64,000 bases of DNA, from assembly GCA_963754385.1 (NCBI GenBank), contig CAVWGE010000004.1, forward strand, positions 124,001-188,000. The letters are read 5' to 3'. Origin of the DNA: 9FT-COMBO-48-23 sp963754385 (GTDB lineage Bacteria; Chloroflexota; Dehalococcoidia; GIF9; UBA5629). Made by a program: the position numbers and the translations under genes. Of the stretch, positions 1-8,846 are shown piece by piece. The first letter of the stretch is position 1. Each line of letters starts with the position of its first letter. The notes beneath the pieces were generated by a model, which was not told the origin of the DNA, did no database searches, and was given only the letters and a program-made list of their open reading frames with translations.

Positions 1-911
1 TCCACAAGCCGCATCATGCGCTTGGACTCGTCCTCAATGACACTAGCAGCTTTAAGTCGGGCCTTTTTATCTTTGGCAGTTCCATCGACTATAGCCTGGG
101 CAAATCCCTTGATGGAGGTGAGTGGGCTTCTTAGCTCGTGGGAGGCATCAGCTACGAAGTCGCGCAGCATTTGCTGCGAGCTTTTTACCTGCTTTGCCAT
201 CTGGTTAAAGCTTGTGGCCAGACCTTTGACCTCTTTAGGGCCGGCCACTGGAACCTCTTGTTCATAGTTACCGCGGGCTATTTCTTCGGCGGCGTTTGTA
301 ACGCGTCGGATAGGAACATACATGGAGCGAGCCAGGAGAATGGCTATAAGTATGGAGACGGCTAAGGCGGCAAGTCCTGCCCAGAGGAAAGGTTTAGCAA
401 AGTCAACCCAAATGGCTAGAGCCTCCCGGCGAGGTATAGCCAGAACCAGAGTTTCTGGGGGGGTGGAGGGGTCTGGAGGTCTGAACAATCCGACAATGGG
501 GTGGGCGACGAATATAAATCTTTCTCCACTAGGTGTGACGTAGATTCCGACATAAGGTGTTGGCATGCCGGGGGGTGGTTTTTCAATTTCCAGCTTTGAG
601 GGTGGTATCCAGGAACTATCCTCGGGGATTGCCTGTCTGATAATGACATCTTGAGCGTCCAGTAGAAAGATGTACGTGCCCGTTTCCTGTGACATCTCCT
701 CCAGATTGGTCCATGCTTGGTTCAGGGAAACTTGACCTCTGGCTGCTGCTCTAAACTGGACGTAGATGGGCAGGGCAGTGTCGGCCAGGCGTGCCATTGC
801 CAGTCTGTTGAGCTGGTCACCGAGCAGAACTATCAGGGAAACGGCGACTATGCTTAGACATAAGACGATGATTAAAATGTAGGTGAGAATAAGGCGTGTA
901 CGCAGGCTCAT
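1..911 (-). CDS. sensor histidine kinase, C-terminus off the left edge
   Basis: Membrane sensor kinase of a two-component system; it should autophosphorylate and pass phosphate to the response regulator encoded just upstream. The minus-strand frame is open from ATG at 911 to base 1 (about 303 residues). It shows an N-terminal membrane helix, an extracytoplasmic sensor region of about 150 residues, a second membrane helix, a HAMP linker (VPIRRVTNAAEEIARGNYE) and the HisKA H-box ADASHELRSPLTSIKG, whose His codon is at 138-140. The ATPase domain lies outside the window. An AGAGG Shine-Dalgarno lies 5 bases before the ATG. It follows the regulator by about 50 bp, so the pair is one operon. The signal sensed is not evident. 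Confidence 0.93.
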   Translation of the reverse strand, partial: MSLRTRLILTYILIIVLCLSIVAVSLIVLLGDQLNRLAMARLADTALPIYVQFRAAARGQVSLNQAWTNLEEMSQETGTYIFLLDAQDVIIRQAIPEDSSWIPPSKLEIEKPPPGMPTPYVGIYVTPSGERFIFVAHPIVGLFRPPDPSTPPETLVLAIPRREALAIWVDFAKPFLWAGLAALAVSILIAILLARSMYVPIRRVTNAAEEIARGNYEQEVPVAGPKEVKGLATSFNQMAKQVKSSQQMLRDFVADASHELRSPLTSIKGFAQAIVDGTAKDKKARLKAASVIEDESKRMMRLV

Positions 912-961
912 ATAAACCTCTATTTATAGAACGGCTTTTTCTGTGACTAGAAACTCCGTTC

Positions 962-1651
962 TCAGCCGCTTAGTGTTCGTGATTTCAATGTCATCTTGTA
1001 GCCTATACCTCGGACTGTTTCTATTGAGGCGTTTGCTCCGCTCAATTTGTCCCGAAGGTGGTTGATATGGATGTCGACGGTTCTCGTTTCGCCATAGTAA
1101 TCAGTTTCCCAAACTATCTCCAGGAGTCGGTCTCGGGTCAGGACGACACCCAGGTTTTGAGCCAAGGTTGCCAGCAGGTCGAACTCTTTAGTTCGTAGCT
1201 TAAGTGGCTGGCTATCTATAGCTGCCTCACGGCGAGCGAGGTCAATTTGTAGATTACCAACTTCTATGATCTGGCTGGGCTTGAGTCCGGACTTGTAACG
1301 GCGGAGAATCGCCTTGACTCTGGCTACCATCTCTCTAGGATTGAACGGTTTTGTCAGGTAATCATCAGCTCCCAGCTCAAGCCCGACTATTTTGTCCACG
1401 TCTTCTTTTCGGGCGGTAAGCATCAGGATGGGGACATCGCTTTTTTTGCGTATCTGCCGGCATATCTCAAAGCCATCTATGTCAGGTAGCATTAAATCGA
1501 GGACGATGAGCGACGGCTTAGCCGAGCTAAGTTTTGAAAGGGCATCATTACCAGTACCAACTCCTTCTACCTGGTATCCTTCTTGCTCAAGGTAGAGCTT
1601 GGCGAGTTCTAAAATGTTCGCTTCATCATCGACGACCAGTATAGTTGTCAT
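962..1651 (-). CDS. OmpR/PhoB-family response regulator
   Basis: DNA-binding response regulator, partner of the adjacent kinase. An N-terminal receiver domain has the acidic pair in ILVVDDEAN, the phospho-acceptor Asp in LIVLDLMLPDIDG and the conserved Lys in YLTKPFNP. A C-terminal winged-helix domain contains RTVDIHINHLRDKL and ends near GYKM. I place the start at ATG 1651, where GAGGCAAG stands at SD distance and the protein begins directly with the receiver strand; an upstream in-frame extension to 1684 adds only an unlikely leader. Length (229 residues) is normal. Target genes cannot be read from the sequence. Confidence 0.93.
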   Translation of the reverse strand: MTTILVVDDEANILELAKLYLEQEGYQVEGVGTGNDALSKLSSAKPSLIVLDLMLPDIDGFEICRQIRKKSDVPILMLTARKEDVDKIVGLELGADDYLTKPFNPREMVARVKAILRRYKSGLKPSQIIEVGNLQIDLARREAAIDSQPLKLRTKEFDLLATLAQNLGVVLTRDRLLEIVWETDYYGETRTVDIHINHLRDKLSGANASIETVRGIGYKMTLKSRTLSG

Positions 1652-1722
1652 GACTTGCCTCGATAGTAACTTTGTAGTCTTCATTATTATATCTTAAAGT
1701 GTTTTGCTATGCTTACAGTTTT

Positions 1723-1761
1723 AAAGAAGGCAAGCCAGTCATAGCCTGGCTTGCCTTCTTT
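1723..1761 (-). terminator. 16-bp perfect hairpin
   Basis: Arms 1723-1738 and 1746-1761 are perfectly complementary around a 7-base loop, with short T/A runs on both sides. It lies just after the stop of the repeat-protein gene and before the response-regulator promoter region, so it most likely ends the repeat-protein transcript. The T-tract is short, so termination strength is uncertain. Confidence 0.7.
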
Positions 1762-1807
1762 GTACACTCACACTATTTGTGTACTGTTGGACGTTGTCGT
1801 GGTCTCA

Positions 1808-2731
1808 TTACTGTGGTTCCATTGGTTCCCGTGGACCCATTGGCCCAATTTTTGGAACGTCTGGTCTGGCTTTTATCCAGGCTTTGTACTCATCTGCCTG
1901 CTGCTGGGTCCATGTGCCCTGATTTATCAGCTCTTGAAGTCTGGTGCCCAAAGATTTCTCACGCAATTCACCTTGGGCCTGCTTGAAGGCATTTTCAAGG
2001 TCTTCCTTGTTGATGTTAAGAATTTCGGCGACGCGTGCTGCCAAGGCATCGCGGTGCTCTTGGAGTTTAGCTACCCCATTCTGGCGTAGTTCGGGACGAA
2101 TTTTCGGCATATCAGGCTTTGATTCTAGCCATGCCTTGTACGCATCTGCCTGCGCTTGAGTTAGCTTGCCCTCATCCAGCAACTGCTTGAGTTGTCTGGG
2201 GCCAACCTTTGGTATATCCGCCGGTCTTGACTCCATCCAGGCTTTGTACTCATCTGCCTGCTGCTGAGTGATTATGCCTTCCTTTACAAGCCGCTCACCC
2301 ATTGTTGGCATAATCTCTGGGATATCTGGCTTTGCCTCCATCCATGTCTTAAGCTGGTCTACCTGCTCTTGAGTTATGATGCCGTTGTCCAGCGCCTCCT
2401 CAAGTTGTCCTGGGGGAACCATTGGGACATCCGGCTTGGCTTCCATCCATGCTTTAAGCTCGTTTGCCTGCTCCTGGGTCAATGTGCCCTCAGCTATTAA
2501 TTCTTGAAGCCTGGCATTGAGAGTTTCCTCCCGCGATTCCGTTTGAGCTTGCTTGAGGGCATTCTCAAGCTCCTGCTGGTCAATACCCAGTATCTCGGCG
2601 ACTCGAGCTATTAGGGTGCCTTGGCGTTCTGGAGTTTTGCCTTCTTGAGCCAGTGCTATAACTGGTATGCTGGCGATGAGCATTACGGCCACCAATATGG
2701 TGGCAAGAACGATCTTCTGGATTTTTTTCAA
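1808..2731 (-). CDS. secreted helical-repeat protein
   Basis: Exported protein of unknown function. The preferred start is TTG at 2731, which gives a classic signal peptide (KKIQKIVLATILVAVMLIA, cleavage near ALAQ) after an AGTAGG stretch; a GTG at 2797 would add 22 atypical residues. The mature part has two DUF2680-like units (VAEILGIDQQELENALKQAQ and VAEILNINKEDLENAFKQAQ) and five helical hairpins of the form EGxITQxQADxYKAWxESKPDxPK. The DNA of the repeats has diverged, so the expansion is old. It probably forms an extended helical surface domain. The gene stands alone, with a hairpin terminator downstream. Confidence 0.8.
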   Translation of the reverse strand: MKKIQKIVLATILVAVMLIASIPVIALAQEGKTPERQGTLIARVAEILGIDQQELENALKQAQTESREETLNARLQELIAEGTLTQEQANELKAWMEAKPDVPMVPPGQLEEALDNGIITQEQVDQLKTWMEAKPDIPEIMPTMGERLVKEGIITQQQADEYKAWMESRPADIPKVGPRQLKQLLDEGKLTQAQADAYKAWLESKPDMPKIRPELRQNGVAKLQEHRDALAARVAEILNINKEDLENAFKQAQGELREKSLGTRLQELINQGTWTQQQADEYKAWIKARPDVPKIGPMGPREPMEPQ

Positions 2732-2959
2732 TTTTTTGGACCTACTTTCTTTTGACTGGAAGCTAACTCCAGACCATGTAGGGGGTTCTGTGCCCACTGT
2801 CTGGGTGTGTCCAGGGTCGTGGTATGTCCGAGGTCTGGGTTAACTTTCCAGTCTAATGTTAGTGTAGCAGTGAATTGTTGCCTCGGTTTTATCCTTGTGT
2901 AAAGTTTTGGTAAAAATTCTTTATAATCAGGTTTATCTAGTTGATTATGAGGCTGTTTT

Positions 2960-3250
2960 ATGAAGAGAACAACAAGGAATTACATCCTGAATGCTATGTT
3001 CGGCTTGGTGCTGTTATTTCAGGGAGTTTCTGGCTTTATACTTTGGTTTGTTTTGCCTGGTGGAGGCTATAGGTATAGGGGAGGTTTAGATTTGGAAGAG
3101 GTAAGTTCCACCTTTTTGTTTGTGCGGTACACCTGGCTTGACATCCATAAGTGGGTAGCGATAGCTCTATTGGTCATCTTCGCACTGCATATCGTAACAC
3201 ACTGGCAGTGGATTGTCAGCATAACGAAGTTATACTTTAGGCAAGGCTAA
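2960..3250 (+). CDS. DUF4405-type small membrane protein
   Basis: 96-residue protein with two hydrophobic helices (residues about 10-32 and 65-85) and conserved histidines in WLDIHKW and ALHIVTHWQW, the pattern of DUF4405 / cytochrome b561-like membrane proteins in which paired His may hold heme. Heme binding is inference. The start is ATG 2960. A TATAAT-like sequence lies at 2922-2927 without a good -35. It is monocistronic between the divergent repeat-protein gene and the convergent ABC transporter. Confidence 0.75.
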   Translation: MKRTTRNYILNAMFGLVLLFQGVSGFILWFVLPGGGYRYRGGLDLEEVSSTFLFVRYTWLDIHKWVAIALLVIFALHIVTHWQWIVSITKLYFRQG

Positions 3251-3309
3251 ATCAAAGAGTAATTGGCAGTTCACTTGGATAGCTTTTGATGGGGCCGTAT
3301 GAATCTCGC

Positions 3310-4062
3310 CTATTTTTTAATACTGAAGGTGTAGGAGCAAGCCATAATCATAGCTGTGGCAAATAGCGCCAGTATAAGAAATTCGGCATAAATTGGTAGC
3401 AGCGAACCCGTCCCGCCGAAAGTACCCCAACGCAGAACATCGACGCCGTAGGTTAGTGGATTTACATAGCTGAAATCTCTTAGCCAACCTGGAGCCGAAG
3501 TTAAAGGGAAGAGCGCGCCGCTGGTGAAGAAAATGGGCATAATCACCAGGCTCATGATGAAGTTGAAGCCTTCCATACTGGTTATAAGTGAGGCGATAAG
3601 CAGTCCAATACATACCAGTCCGATTGAGATGAGGATCATAGTGGGAATTAGTATTGCGAATGATATTGGTGACATGTGTATACCTACTAAAAATGAAAGC
3701 GGTAGCAGGATGGAGCCCTGGATGAGCGCGCTTGTTCCACTGCCTAGAGCTTTACCGATGACTATCGAGGTGCGAGAGACGGGCGCTACAATAATCTCTT
3801 TGAAGAAACCGAATTCTCTGTCCCAAATCACGGAAATGCCCGAGAAGACGGATGTGAAGAGGAGGGTCATCCCGATTATGCCCGGGAATATATAGGTTTG
3901 ATAACTCTGTGTGCCGGACAATTCCATGCCCCGCATGCCGCTACCAAAAACTAGTAGCCAGAGTACGGGCAATATGAGTGAAGAAAAGATGCGTGATTTT
4001 TCGCGCCAGTATCTAATTACCTCCCGGTGCCACAATCCATAGATTTTCCTGAGCTCACTCAT
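3310..4062 (-). CDS. ABC-2 type permease, DrrB-like
   Basis: Membrane subunit of an ABC exporter: 250 residues, about six transmembrane helices, and the ABC-2 motif region FTSGALFPLTSAPGWLRD before the last helices. Its ATG overlaps the TGA of the ATPase gene (ATGA), so the two are translationally coupled. The family exports drugs, lipids or polysaccharides; the substrate is unknown here. Confidence 0.9.
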   Translation of the reverse strand: MSELRKIYGLWHREVIRYWREKSRIFSSLILPVLWLLVFGSGMRGMELSGTQSYQTYIFPGIIGMTLLFTSVFSGISVIWDREFGFFKEIIVAPVSRTSIVIGKALGSGTSALIQGSILLPLSFLVGIHMSPISFAILIPTMILISIGLVCIGLLIASLITSMEGFNFIMSLVIMPIFFTSGALFPLTSAPGWLRDFSYVNPLTYGVDVLRWGTFGGTGSLLPIYAEFLILALFATAMIMACSYTFSIKK

Positions 4063-5054
4063 CTAGTTCGCCTCCTCATTATCATGTGCTTTTTGAGCGT
4101 TGACTCCGCTTCTTCTGCTCTTATCTCTCGACCTGTGTAGTGAAGGAACACATCATTTAGAGTTGGGCGGTGGACGGATACAGAACTGACTTCTACCCCA
4201 ATCTCGGCAGCGATTTTAATTAGTCTGGGTATGAGTTTTTCTGCATTTGCGACAGCCAATCTTATGGTATCTCTTGATGAGTCTATGTGAGAGGTTAGTT
4301 TTAGTTCGGTCAATCTGGTGGCAAGTTTTTTTGGTTGAGCCGTAGTAATGGTTATGACATCGCCTTTCAAAGCTGTCTTCAAATTGGCAGGGGTGTCAAT
4401 GACTTTGATTTTACCGTAGTCGATGATAGCAACTCGATTGCAAAGCCGGTCAGCTTCTTCCATATAATGGGTGGTGATGATGGTAGTGATTTCAGCTGTT
4501 CGGGCCAGGTTTTCGATGTATGTCCAGAGGTGCTCTCGTGTTTGAGGGTCCAAGCCCAGGGTGGGCTCGTCAAGAAAGAGTACCTTGGGGTGATGAAGTA
4601 AACCTCTAGCCAGTTCTAATCGTCTTCTCATCCCGCCGGAGTAGGTTTTCATAGCGGAATCAGCTCTATCTTCTAATTCCACCAGTTTCAAGACTTCTGC
4701 GATGCGTTTTTTGGCCAGCTCTGTGGGTATATCGTAAAGGCAGGCGTGAAGCTGTAGGTTTTCTCTGCCGGTGAGGCGATCATCAATGCTCGGGTCTTGA
4801 AAAACGATGCCGATGCTGCGCCTGACATTGGCGGACTGCCTCGATATATCGAAGCCGTTTACTGTGGCGTTGCCTGAAGACGGGTTTATTATGGTACAAA
4901 GCATGGAGATTATCGTTGTCTTGCCGGCACCGTTCGGGCCGAGCAGACCGAATACCTCACCGTAATCTATTGTGAGGTTCAGTTTATCTACAGCGACAAG
5001 GTCGCCGTATTTCTTGGTTAGCTCTCTGGTTTCAATGGCAAATTTCGTTCTCAT
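4059..5054 (-). CDS. ABC transporter ATPase, DrrA-like
   Basis: ATPase subunit partnering the downstream permease. It shows Walker A (GPNGAGKTT), Q-loop (GIVFQDPSIDD), signature (YSGGMRRRLELA), Walker B (VLFLDEPTLGLD), the H-loop (TTHYMEEAD) and the C-terminal extension seen in DrrA/NodI-type exporters. I start at ATG 5054, which puts the first beta-strand (FAIETRELTKKYGD) at the N-terminus; a TTG at 5126 would add 24 atypical residues. Neither start has a strong SD. Confidence 0.92.
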   Translation of the reverse strand: MRTKFAIETRELTKKYGDLVAVDKLNLTIDYGEVFGLLGPNGAGKTTIISMLCTIINPSSGNATVNGFDISRQSANVRRSIGIVFQDPSIDDRLTGRENLQLHACLYDIPTELAKKRIAEVLKLVELEDRADSAMKTYSGGMRRRLELARGLLHHPKVLFLDEPTLGLDPQTREHLWTYIENLARTAEITTIITTHYMEEADRLCNRVAIIDYGKIKVIDTPANLKTALKGDVITITTAQPKKLATRLTELKLTSHIDSSRDTIRLAVANAEKLIPRLIKIAAEIGVEVSSVSVHRPTLNDVFLHYTGREIRAEEAESTLKKHMIMRRRTR

Positions 5055-5172
5055 TGGTTTTACCACGGGCTTTTGATTTAGACTAGTGAAGAGGTTCTTC
5101 TTGCTGGAGACCTGATTGGTTGGCAAAACGCTTTCTGTTTCTGTTTTTAGAAGAAAGTCTCATTAGTAAGTT

Positions 5173-6414
5173 CTAGTCTATTCCCGGGGTGGGGAAATGG
5201 CTGCACATGGAACGCACTTGTTCGGCTATTCCCTTTTGTATTTTTTTGTCTTCAGGGTTGGAGAGCACCTTCATAATGAAAGAGGCAATCTGCCTCATTT
5301 CCTTGGGGCCAAAGCCTCTTGTTGTAATGGCTGGTGTACCCAGCCTGATACCGCTGGTGATTTGAGGTGGTCTGGGGTCGTCGGGGATTGCGTTCCTATT
5401 TACCAGGATGCCAGAGGCTTCTAGGGCTTCCTGAGCGGCTATACCTGTTATTCCGGTCGGGGTAAGGTCGATGAGGATGAGGTGGTTGTCAGTGCCACCA
5501 GAGATAAGTCGTAAGCCATGTTGCTTTAGCTCAACGGCGAGGACTTGAGCATTCTCCAGTACTCCCTTTTGGTAGGTGGCGAACTCAGGTTGCATGGCTT
5601 CAAAGAAGGCTATAGCTTTGGCAGCGATGGCGTGAATCATCGGTCCACCTTGCATCATGGGGAAAACGGCGGCATCTATTTTTGTAGCCAGGGCTTCTTT
5701 GCATAGGATAAAGCCGCTGCGGGGACCACGCAAGGTCTTATGGGTTGAAGAGGTGATTATTTGTGCATGAGGTACTGGAGAAGGATGTAAATTGGTAGCT
5801 ACTAATCCGGCAATGTGAGCCATATCTGCCACAAGCTGCGCGCCAGCGGCATCGGCTATGCTGCGGAAACGGCTGAAGTCAATAATTCGGGGATAGGCAC
5901 TGGCTCCAGCTATTATCAACTTGGGTTTGTGTTTCAGGGCTAGTTTTTCTATCTCGTCGTAATCGAGCCTTTCAGTTTGTCGGTCAATTCCGTAGGTGAC
6001 GAACTTGTACCATTTCCCTGAGAAGTTGGCTGGGGCACCGTGAGTCAGGTGACCGCCATGGCTTAAGCTCATACCCATAACGGTATCGCCGGGCTTGAGC
6101 AGGGCGAAGTAGGCTCCCATATTGGCCTGGCTGCCGCTATGGGGTTGGACGTTGGCATGCTCGGCATGGAACAGTTTTTTGGCGCGTTCGATTGCCAGGC
6201 TTTCGATGGCATCTACATTAGGACAACCGGCATAATAGCGGTGTTGGGGGTAGCCTTCGGCGTACTTATTGGTTAATATGGAGCCTTGAGCCTCAAGCAC
6301 TGCTCGGCTGGCGTAATTTTCGGCAGCGATAAGATTTATAGTTTCCTTTTGCCGCTTAGCTTCTAGCTTAAGAAATCGGACAGTTTCTACGTCTTGTTTT
6401 GGGTTATTGGACAA
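5173..6414 (-). CDS. glyA: serine hydroxymethyltransferase
   Basis: PLP enzyme that interconverts serine plus tetrahydrofolate with glycine plus 5,10-methylene-THF, the main entry of one-carbon units. 413 residues, the usual length. The PLP-lysine motif STHKTLRGPRSG is present, as are the substrate-site segments YAEGYPQHRYYAG and HSGSQAN. The start is TTG 6414, supported by GGAG 8 bases upstream; the nearby ATG at 6421 is out of frame. Confidence 0.96.
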   Translation of the reverse strand: MSNNPKQDVETVRFLKLEAKRQKETINLIAAENYASRAVLEAQGSILTNKYAEGYPQHRYYAGCPNVDAIESLAIERAKKLFHAEHANVQPHSGSQANMGAYFALLKPGDTVMGMSLSHGGHLTHGAPANFSGKWYKFVTYGIDRQTERLDYDEIEKLALKHKPKLIIAGASAYPRIIDFSRFRSIADAAGAQLVADMAHIAGLVATNLHPSPVPHAQIITSSTHKTLRGPRSGFILCKEALATKIDAAVFPMMQGGPMIHAIAAKAIAFFEAMQPEFATYQKGVLENAQVLAVELKQHGLRLISGGTDNHLILIDLTPTGITGIAAQEALEASGILVNRNAIPDDPRPPQITSGIRLGTPAITTRGFGPKEMRQIASFIMKVLSNPEDKKIQKGIAEQVRSMCSHFPTPGID

Positions 6415-6531
6415 TATGCATCTCCAGAAGATTTATAGAATGATACCACCACCTTTAAATCAGGTCAACAATTTACGTTTTTACCGTATTTTGACTAGAA
6501 AAATGAATATCGAGGAGGGCTACAGTAACAC

Positions 6532-8067
6532 CTACTCCATAGGGGCGGCTGCTTGAGTGCCCTTCTGAAGGCGTAATGGAAGGAAAAAAGCCGGTATTAC
6601 GCCAATTGAAATGATTATCGCCGATATAATATATTCCGTCTGAAAGGCAAAAACCGCGGCTCTTGCACTAGCCAATAGATAGAGCAGGTAGACCGCTGTC
6701 TGCCTGGCTACCTCCAACGTCTGCCCCGCTTGCATAAGTATGACTTGTACCATTGAAATAAAATGCATGGTCTCGGAAGAACTGGGAGTAAGTGTCTGAG
6801 AGATGACGGCGAGGTTTGTTTTCTGGAAATTGGAAAGCATAGTAGCAAAGATGGCAATGCCGAGCGAAGCGAAAACAGTCCGGCTAACGTTCATTATCGA
6901 CGAGGCTTGCGCCGTCATTTTCTGCTCTACTGAGGCTAAGGCATAGGTCATTACAGGCATCATGGCCAGCCCTATTCCCATGCTTCTGACGAAAAGCATC
7001 AACCTTAGCAGATTATCCGGGGTGGTTACGTCTACAGTACGCATCCAAAAAGTGGCGGCACCCGCTACAATTAGCCCGGCCACAACCGGTATCTTGGGTC
7101 CTATTTTGTCATAAAGGCGTCCAGCCAGCGGCATAGTGACAATCGAGCCGAAAACGGCGGGGAGCATCAGTATGCCAGTCTCCAATGCTGTCAGGCCCCG
7201 AACGTTCTGTAGAAAGAGTGGCAGTAGAAAAACAATAGAAAAGAGGCCTATTGTGGTTACAAAAGTCAATCCTGTAGCCATCGAGAAGCCACGGTTTTTG
7301 AATATACGAAGGTCAAGCATTGGCTGCGCTGATCGCAGTTCCAGCGTAATCCAAGTTATAAGGCAGATTCCACCCAGTACCAACAGCCCCATGATGCGCA
7401 CATCGTCCCATCCCCAGGTAGGAGCATAAGAAAGAGCATAAAGTACTGAACTGAATCCCATAGCCGCGAGCGCGAATCCTTTAAAATCGAAGCCTGCCGG
7501 CATCGCTGGAGTCTCCTGAAGCCAGGCCAAGCCCAGTAGAATGGCTACAAGCACTACGGGCACGTTCACATAGAAACACATGCGCCACGACCAATCGGTT
7601 ACCAGATAGCCGCCGAGGGTTGGACCTATGGCGGGCCCAAGCATCATAGGGATACCGAAGATAGCCATAGCTGTGCCGCGCTGTTCGGATGGCACATTGA
7701 GAAAAAGCAGAGTCATGGCTGTCGGAGTGAGAAGACCACCGGCCAGACCCTGTAATATGCGGAATATTATCAGCGAGTCTGCGTTCCAGGAGAGACCGCA
7801 TAAAATCGATCCAAATAGGAAACTTGCCTGGCTAAATATGTAGACCCTTTTGGTGCCGAAACGGTTACACAGGAAGGCGGCTGCCGGCGTAGTAATTGCT
7901 GTCGCCATTAAATATGCGGAAATAATAAGCTGGGCATGGTCTGTAGGAACATTGAAGACCGCCATGATATGCGGCAAGGCAATGTTCATAATTGTCTGGT
8001 CGAGTATGACCATGAAGGTGCCGGCTACGGCAACCAGTAAGATTTTCCACTGAGTAGTCTGTGGCAT
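6532..8067 (-). CDS. DHA2 (EmrB/QacA) MFS multidrug exporter
   Basis: 511-residue proton-coupled drug efflux pump with about 14 predicted helices. It has the early motif LDQTIMNIALPHI, the MFS loop RFGTKRVY and motif C-like GPAIGPTLGG, all typical of EmrB/QacA exporters. It is the last gene of a minus-strand operon, 19 bp after the second membrane-fusion protein and under the TetR regulator at the operon head. Substrate is unknown. Confidence 0.93.
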   Translation of the reverse strand: MPQTTQWKILLVAVAGTFMVILDQTIMNIALPHIMAVFNVPTDHAQLIISAYLMATAITTPAAAFLCNRFGTKRVYIFSQASFLFGSILCGLSWNADSLIIFRILQGLAGGLLTPTAMTLLFLNVPSEQRGTAMAIFGIPMMLGPAIGPTLGGYLVTDWSWRMCFYVNVPVVLVAILLGLAWLQETPAMPAGFDFKGFALAAMGFSSVLYALSYAPTWGWDDVRIMGLLVLGGICLITWITLELRSAQPMLDLRIFKNRGFSMATGLTFVTTIGLFSIVFLLPLFLQNVRGLTALETGILMLPAVFGSIVTMPLAGRLYDKIGPKIPVVAGLIVAGAATFWMRTVDVTTPDNLLRLMLFVRSMGIGLAMMPVMTYALASVEQKMTAQASSIMNVSRTVFASLGIAIFATMLSNFQKTNLAVISQTLTPSSSETMHFISMVQVILMQAGQTLEVARQTAVYLLYLLASARAAVFAFQTEYIISAIIISIGVIPAFFLPLRLQKGTQAAAPME

Positions 8068-8086
8068 GGGTGCTTCCTTATTCAGG

Positions 8087-8809
8087 CTACTTTATGGCTA
8101 TCTTTACCTCTACAGAAGTACCGGGGATAAGAATGTAACCTCCAGGGTTCTCGATAGTAATTTTTACGGGCACCACCTGTGCCACCTTGATGAAGTTCGC
8201 CGTGGTGTTATTCTGGGGTATAATTGAGAACGTAGCGGCAGTAGCCGCAGCGATGCCTTCCACGTGCCCCTTCAAAACGGCACCACCAAGGCTGTCAACG
8301 GTAATCTGTACTTCTTGCCCCGGCTTGAGCCGGTAAATATCTCCCTCAGTTACATTAGCTAATACCCACGTCTCAGAGATGTCGTACACCGTTACTATCG
8401 GTTGACCCGGACTGACTACAGCGCCGGGATAAGTCCAGACTGCAGCTATATAGCCGTTGACCGGGGATTCAATGTTGGTCCGACCTATTGGAATCTCTTT
8501 TAATCCCTGCATGTTAATTGGGTTGTCGGAACGAGGCATTCCAACAATGGCAATCCTCTGACCCTTCTCCACATAGCTTCCATAATCAACGTCGAGGCTA
8601 ATTATCTGACACGGTGTTAGTGCGCCAACAGATATTAGTGGTGCCGATATATTTGCGTTGCTGGTACTTATATATTTGTAGTTTTGGTACCAAAGATTGA
8701 CGCCAAATGCTATGCCTCCAATCACAAGAGCACAAGCCACGAAGAAAATAATCTTGCCCATCCTTGTTGAGAGCACTGAGTTCATTCTTTCACCTAATTT
8801 ATTTGCCAT
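8087..8809 (-). CDS. HlyD/EmrA-type membrane-fusion protein
   Basis: 240-residue adaptor with one N-terminal membrane anchor (about residues 18-38), then biotinyl-lipoyl-like halves (VDYGSYVEKGQRIAIVG and NIESPVNGYIAAVWTYPGAV) and a beta-barrel domain. It lacks the long coiled-coil hairpin of E. coli EmrA, so it is a short form. GGAGG lies about 9 bases before the ATG. It should work with the MFS pump encoded 19 bp downstream. Confidence 0.88.
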   Translation of the reverse strand: MANKLGERMNSVLSTRMGKIIFFVACALVIGGIAFGVNLWYQNYKYISTSNANISAPLISVGALTPCQIISLDVDYGSYVEKGQRIAIVGMPRSDNPINMQGLKEIPIGRTNIESPVNGYIAAVWTYPGAVVSPGQPIVTVYDISETWVLANVTEGDIYRLKPGQEVQITVDSLGGAVLKGHVEGIAAATAATFSIIPQNNTTANFIKVAQVVPVKITIENPGGYILIPGTSVEVKIAIK

Positions 8810-8846
8810 AACGTATGCCTCCGAAATAGTTACAATTGTCCAGTTA

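Noticed and set aside
1751..2159. Plus-strand frames opposite the helical-repeat protein
   Set aside because: They mirror the repeat codons of the real gene and lack start signals or family features.
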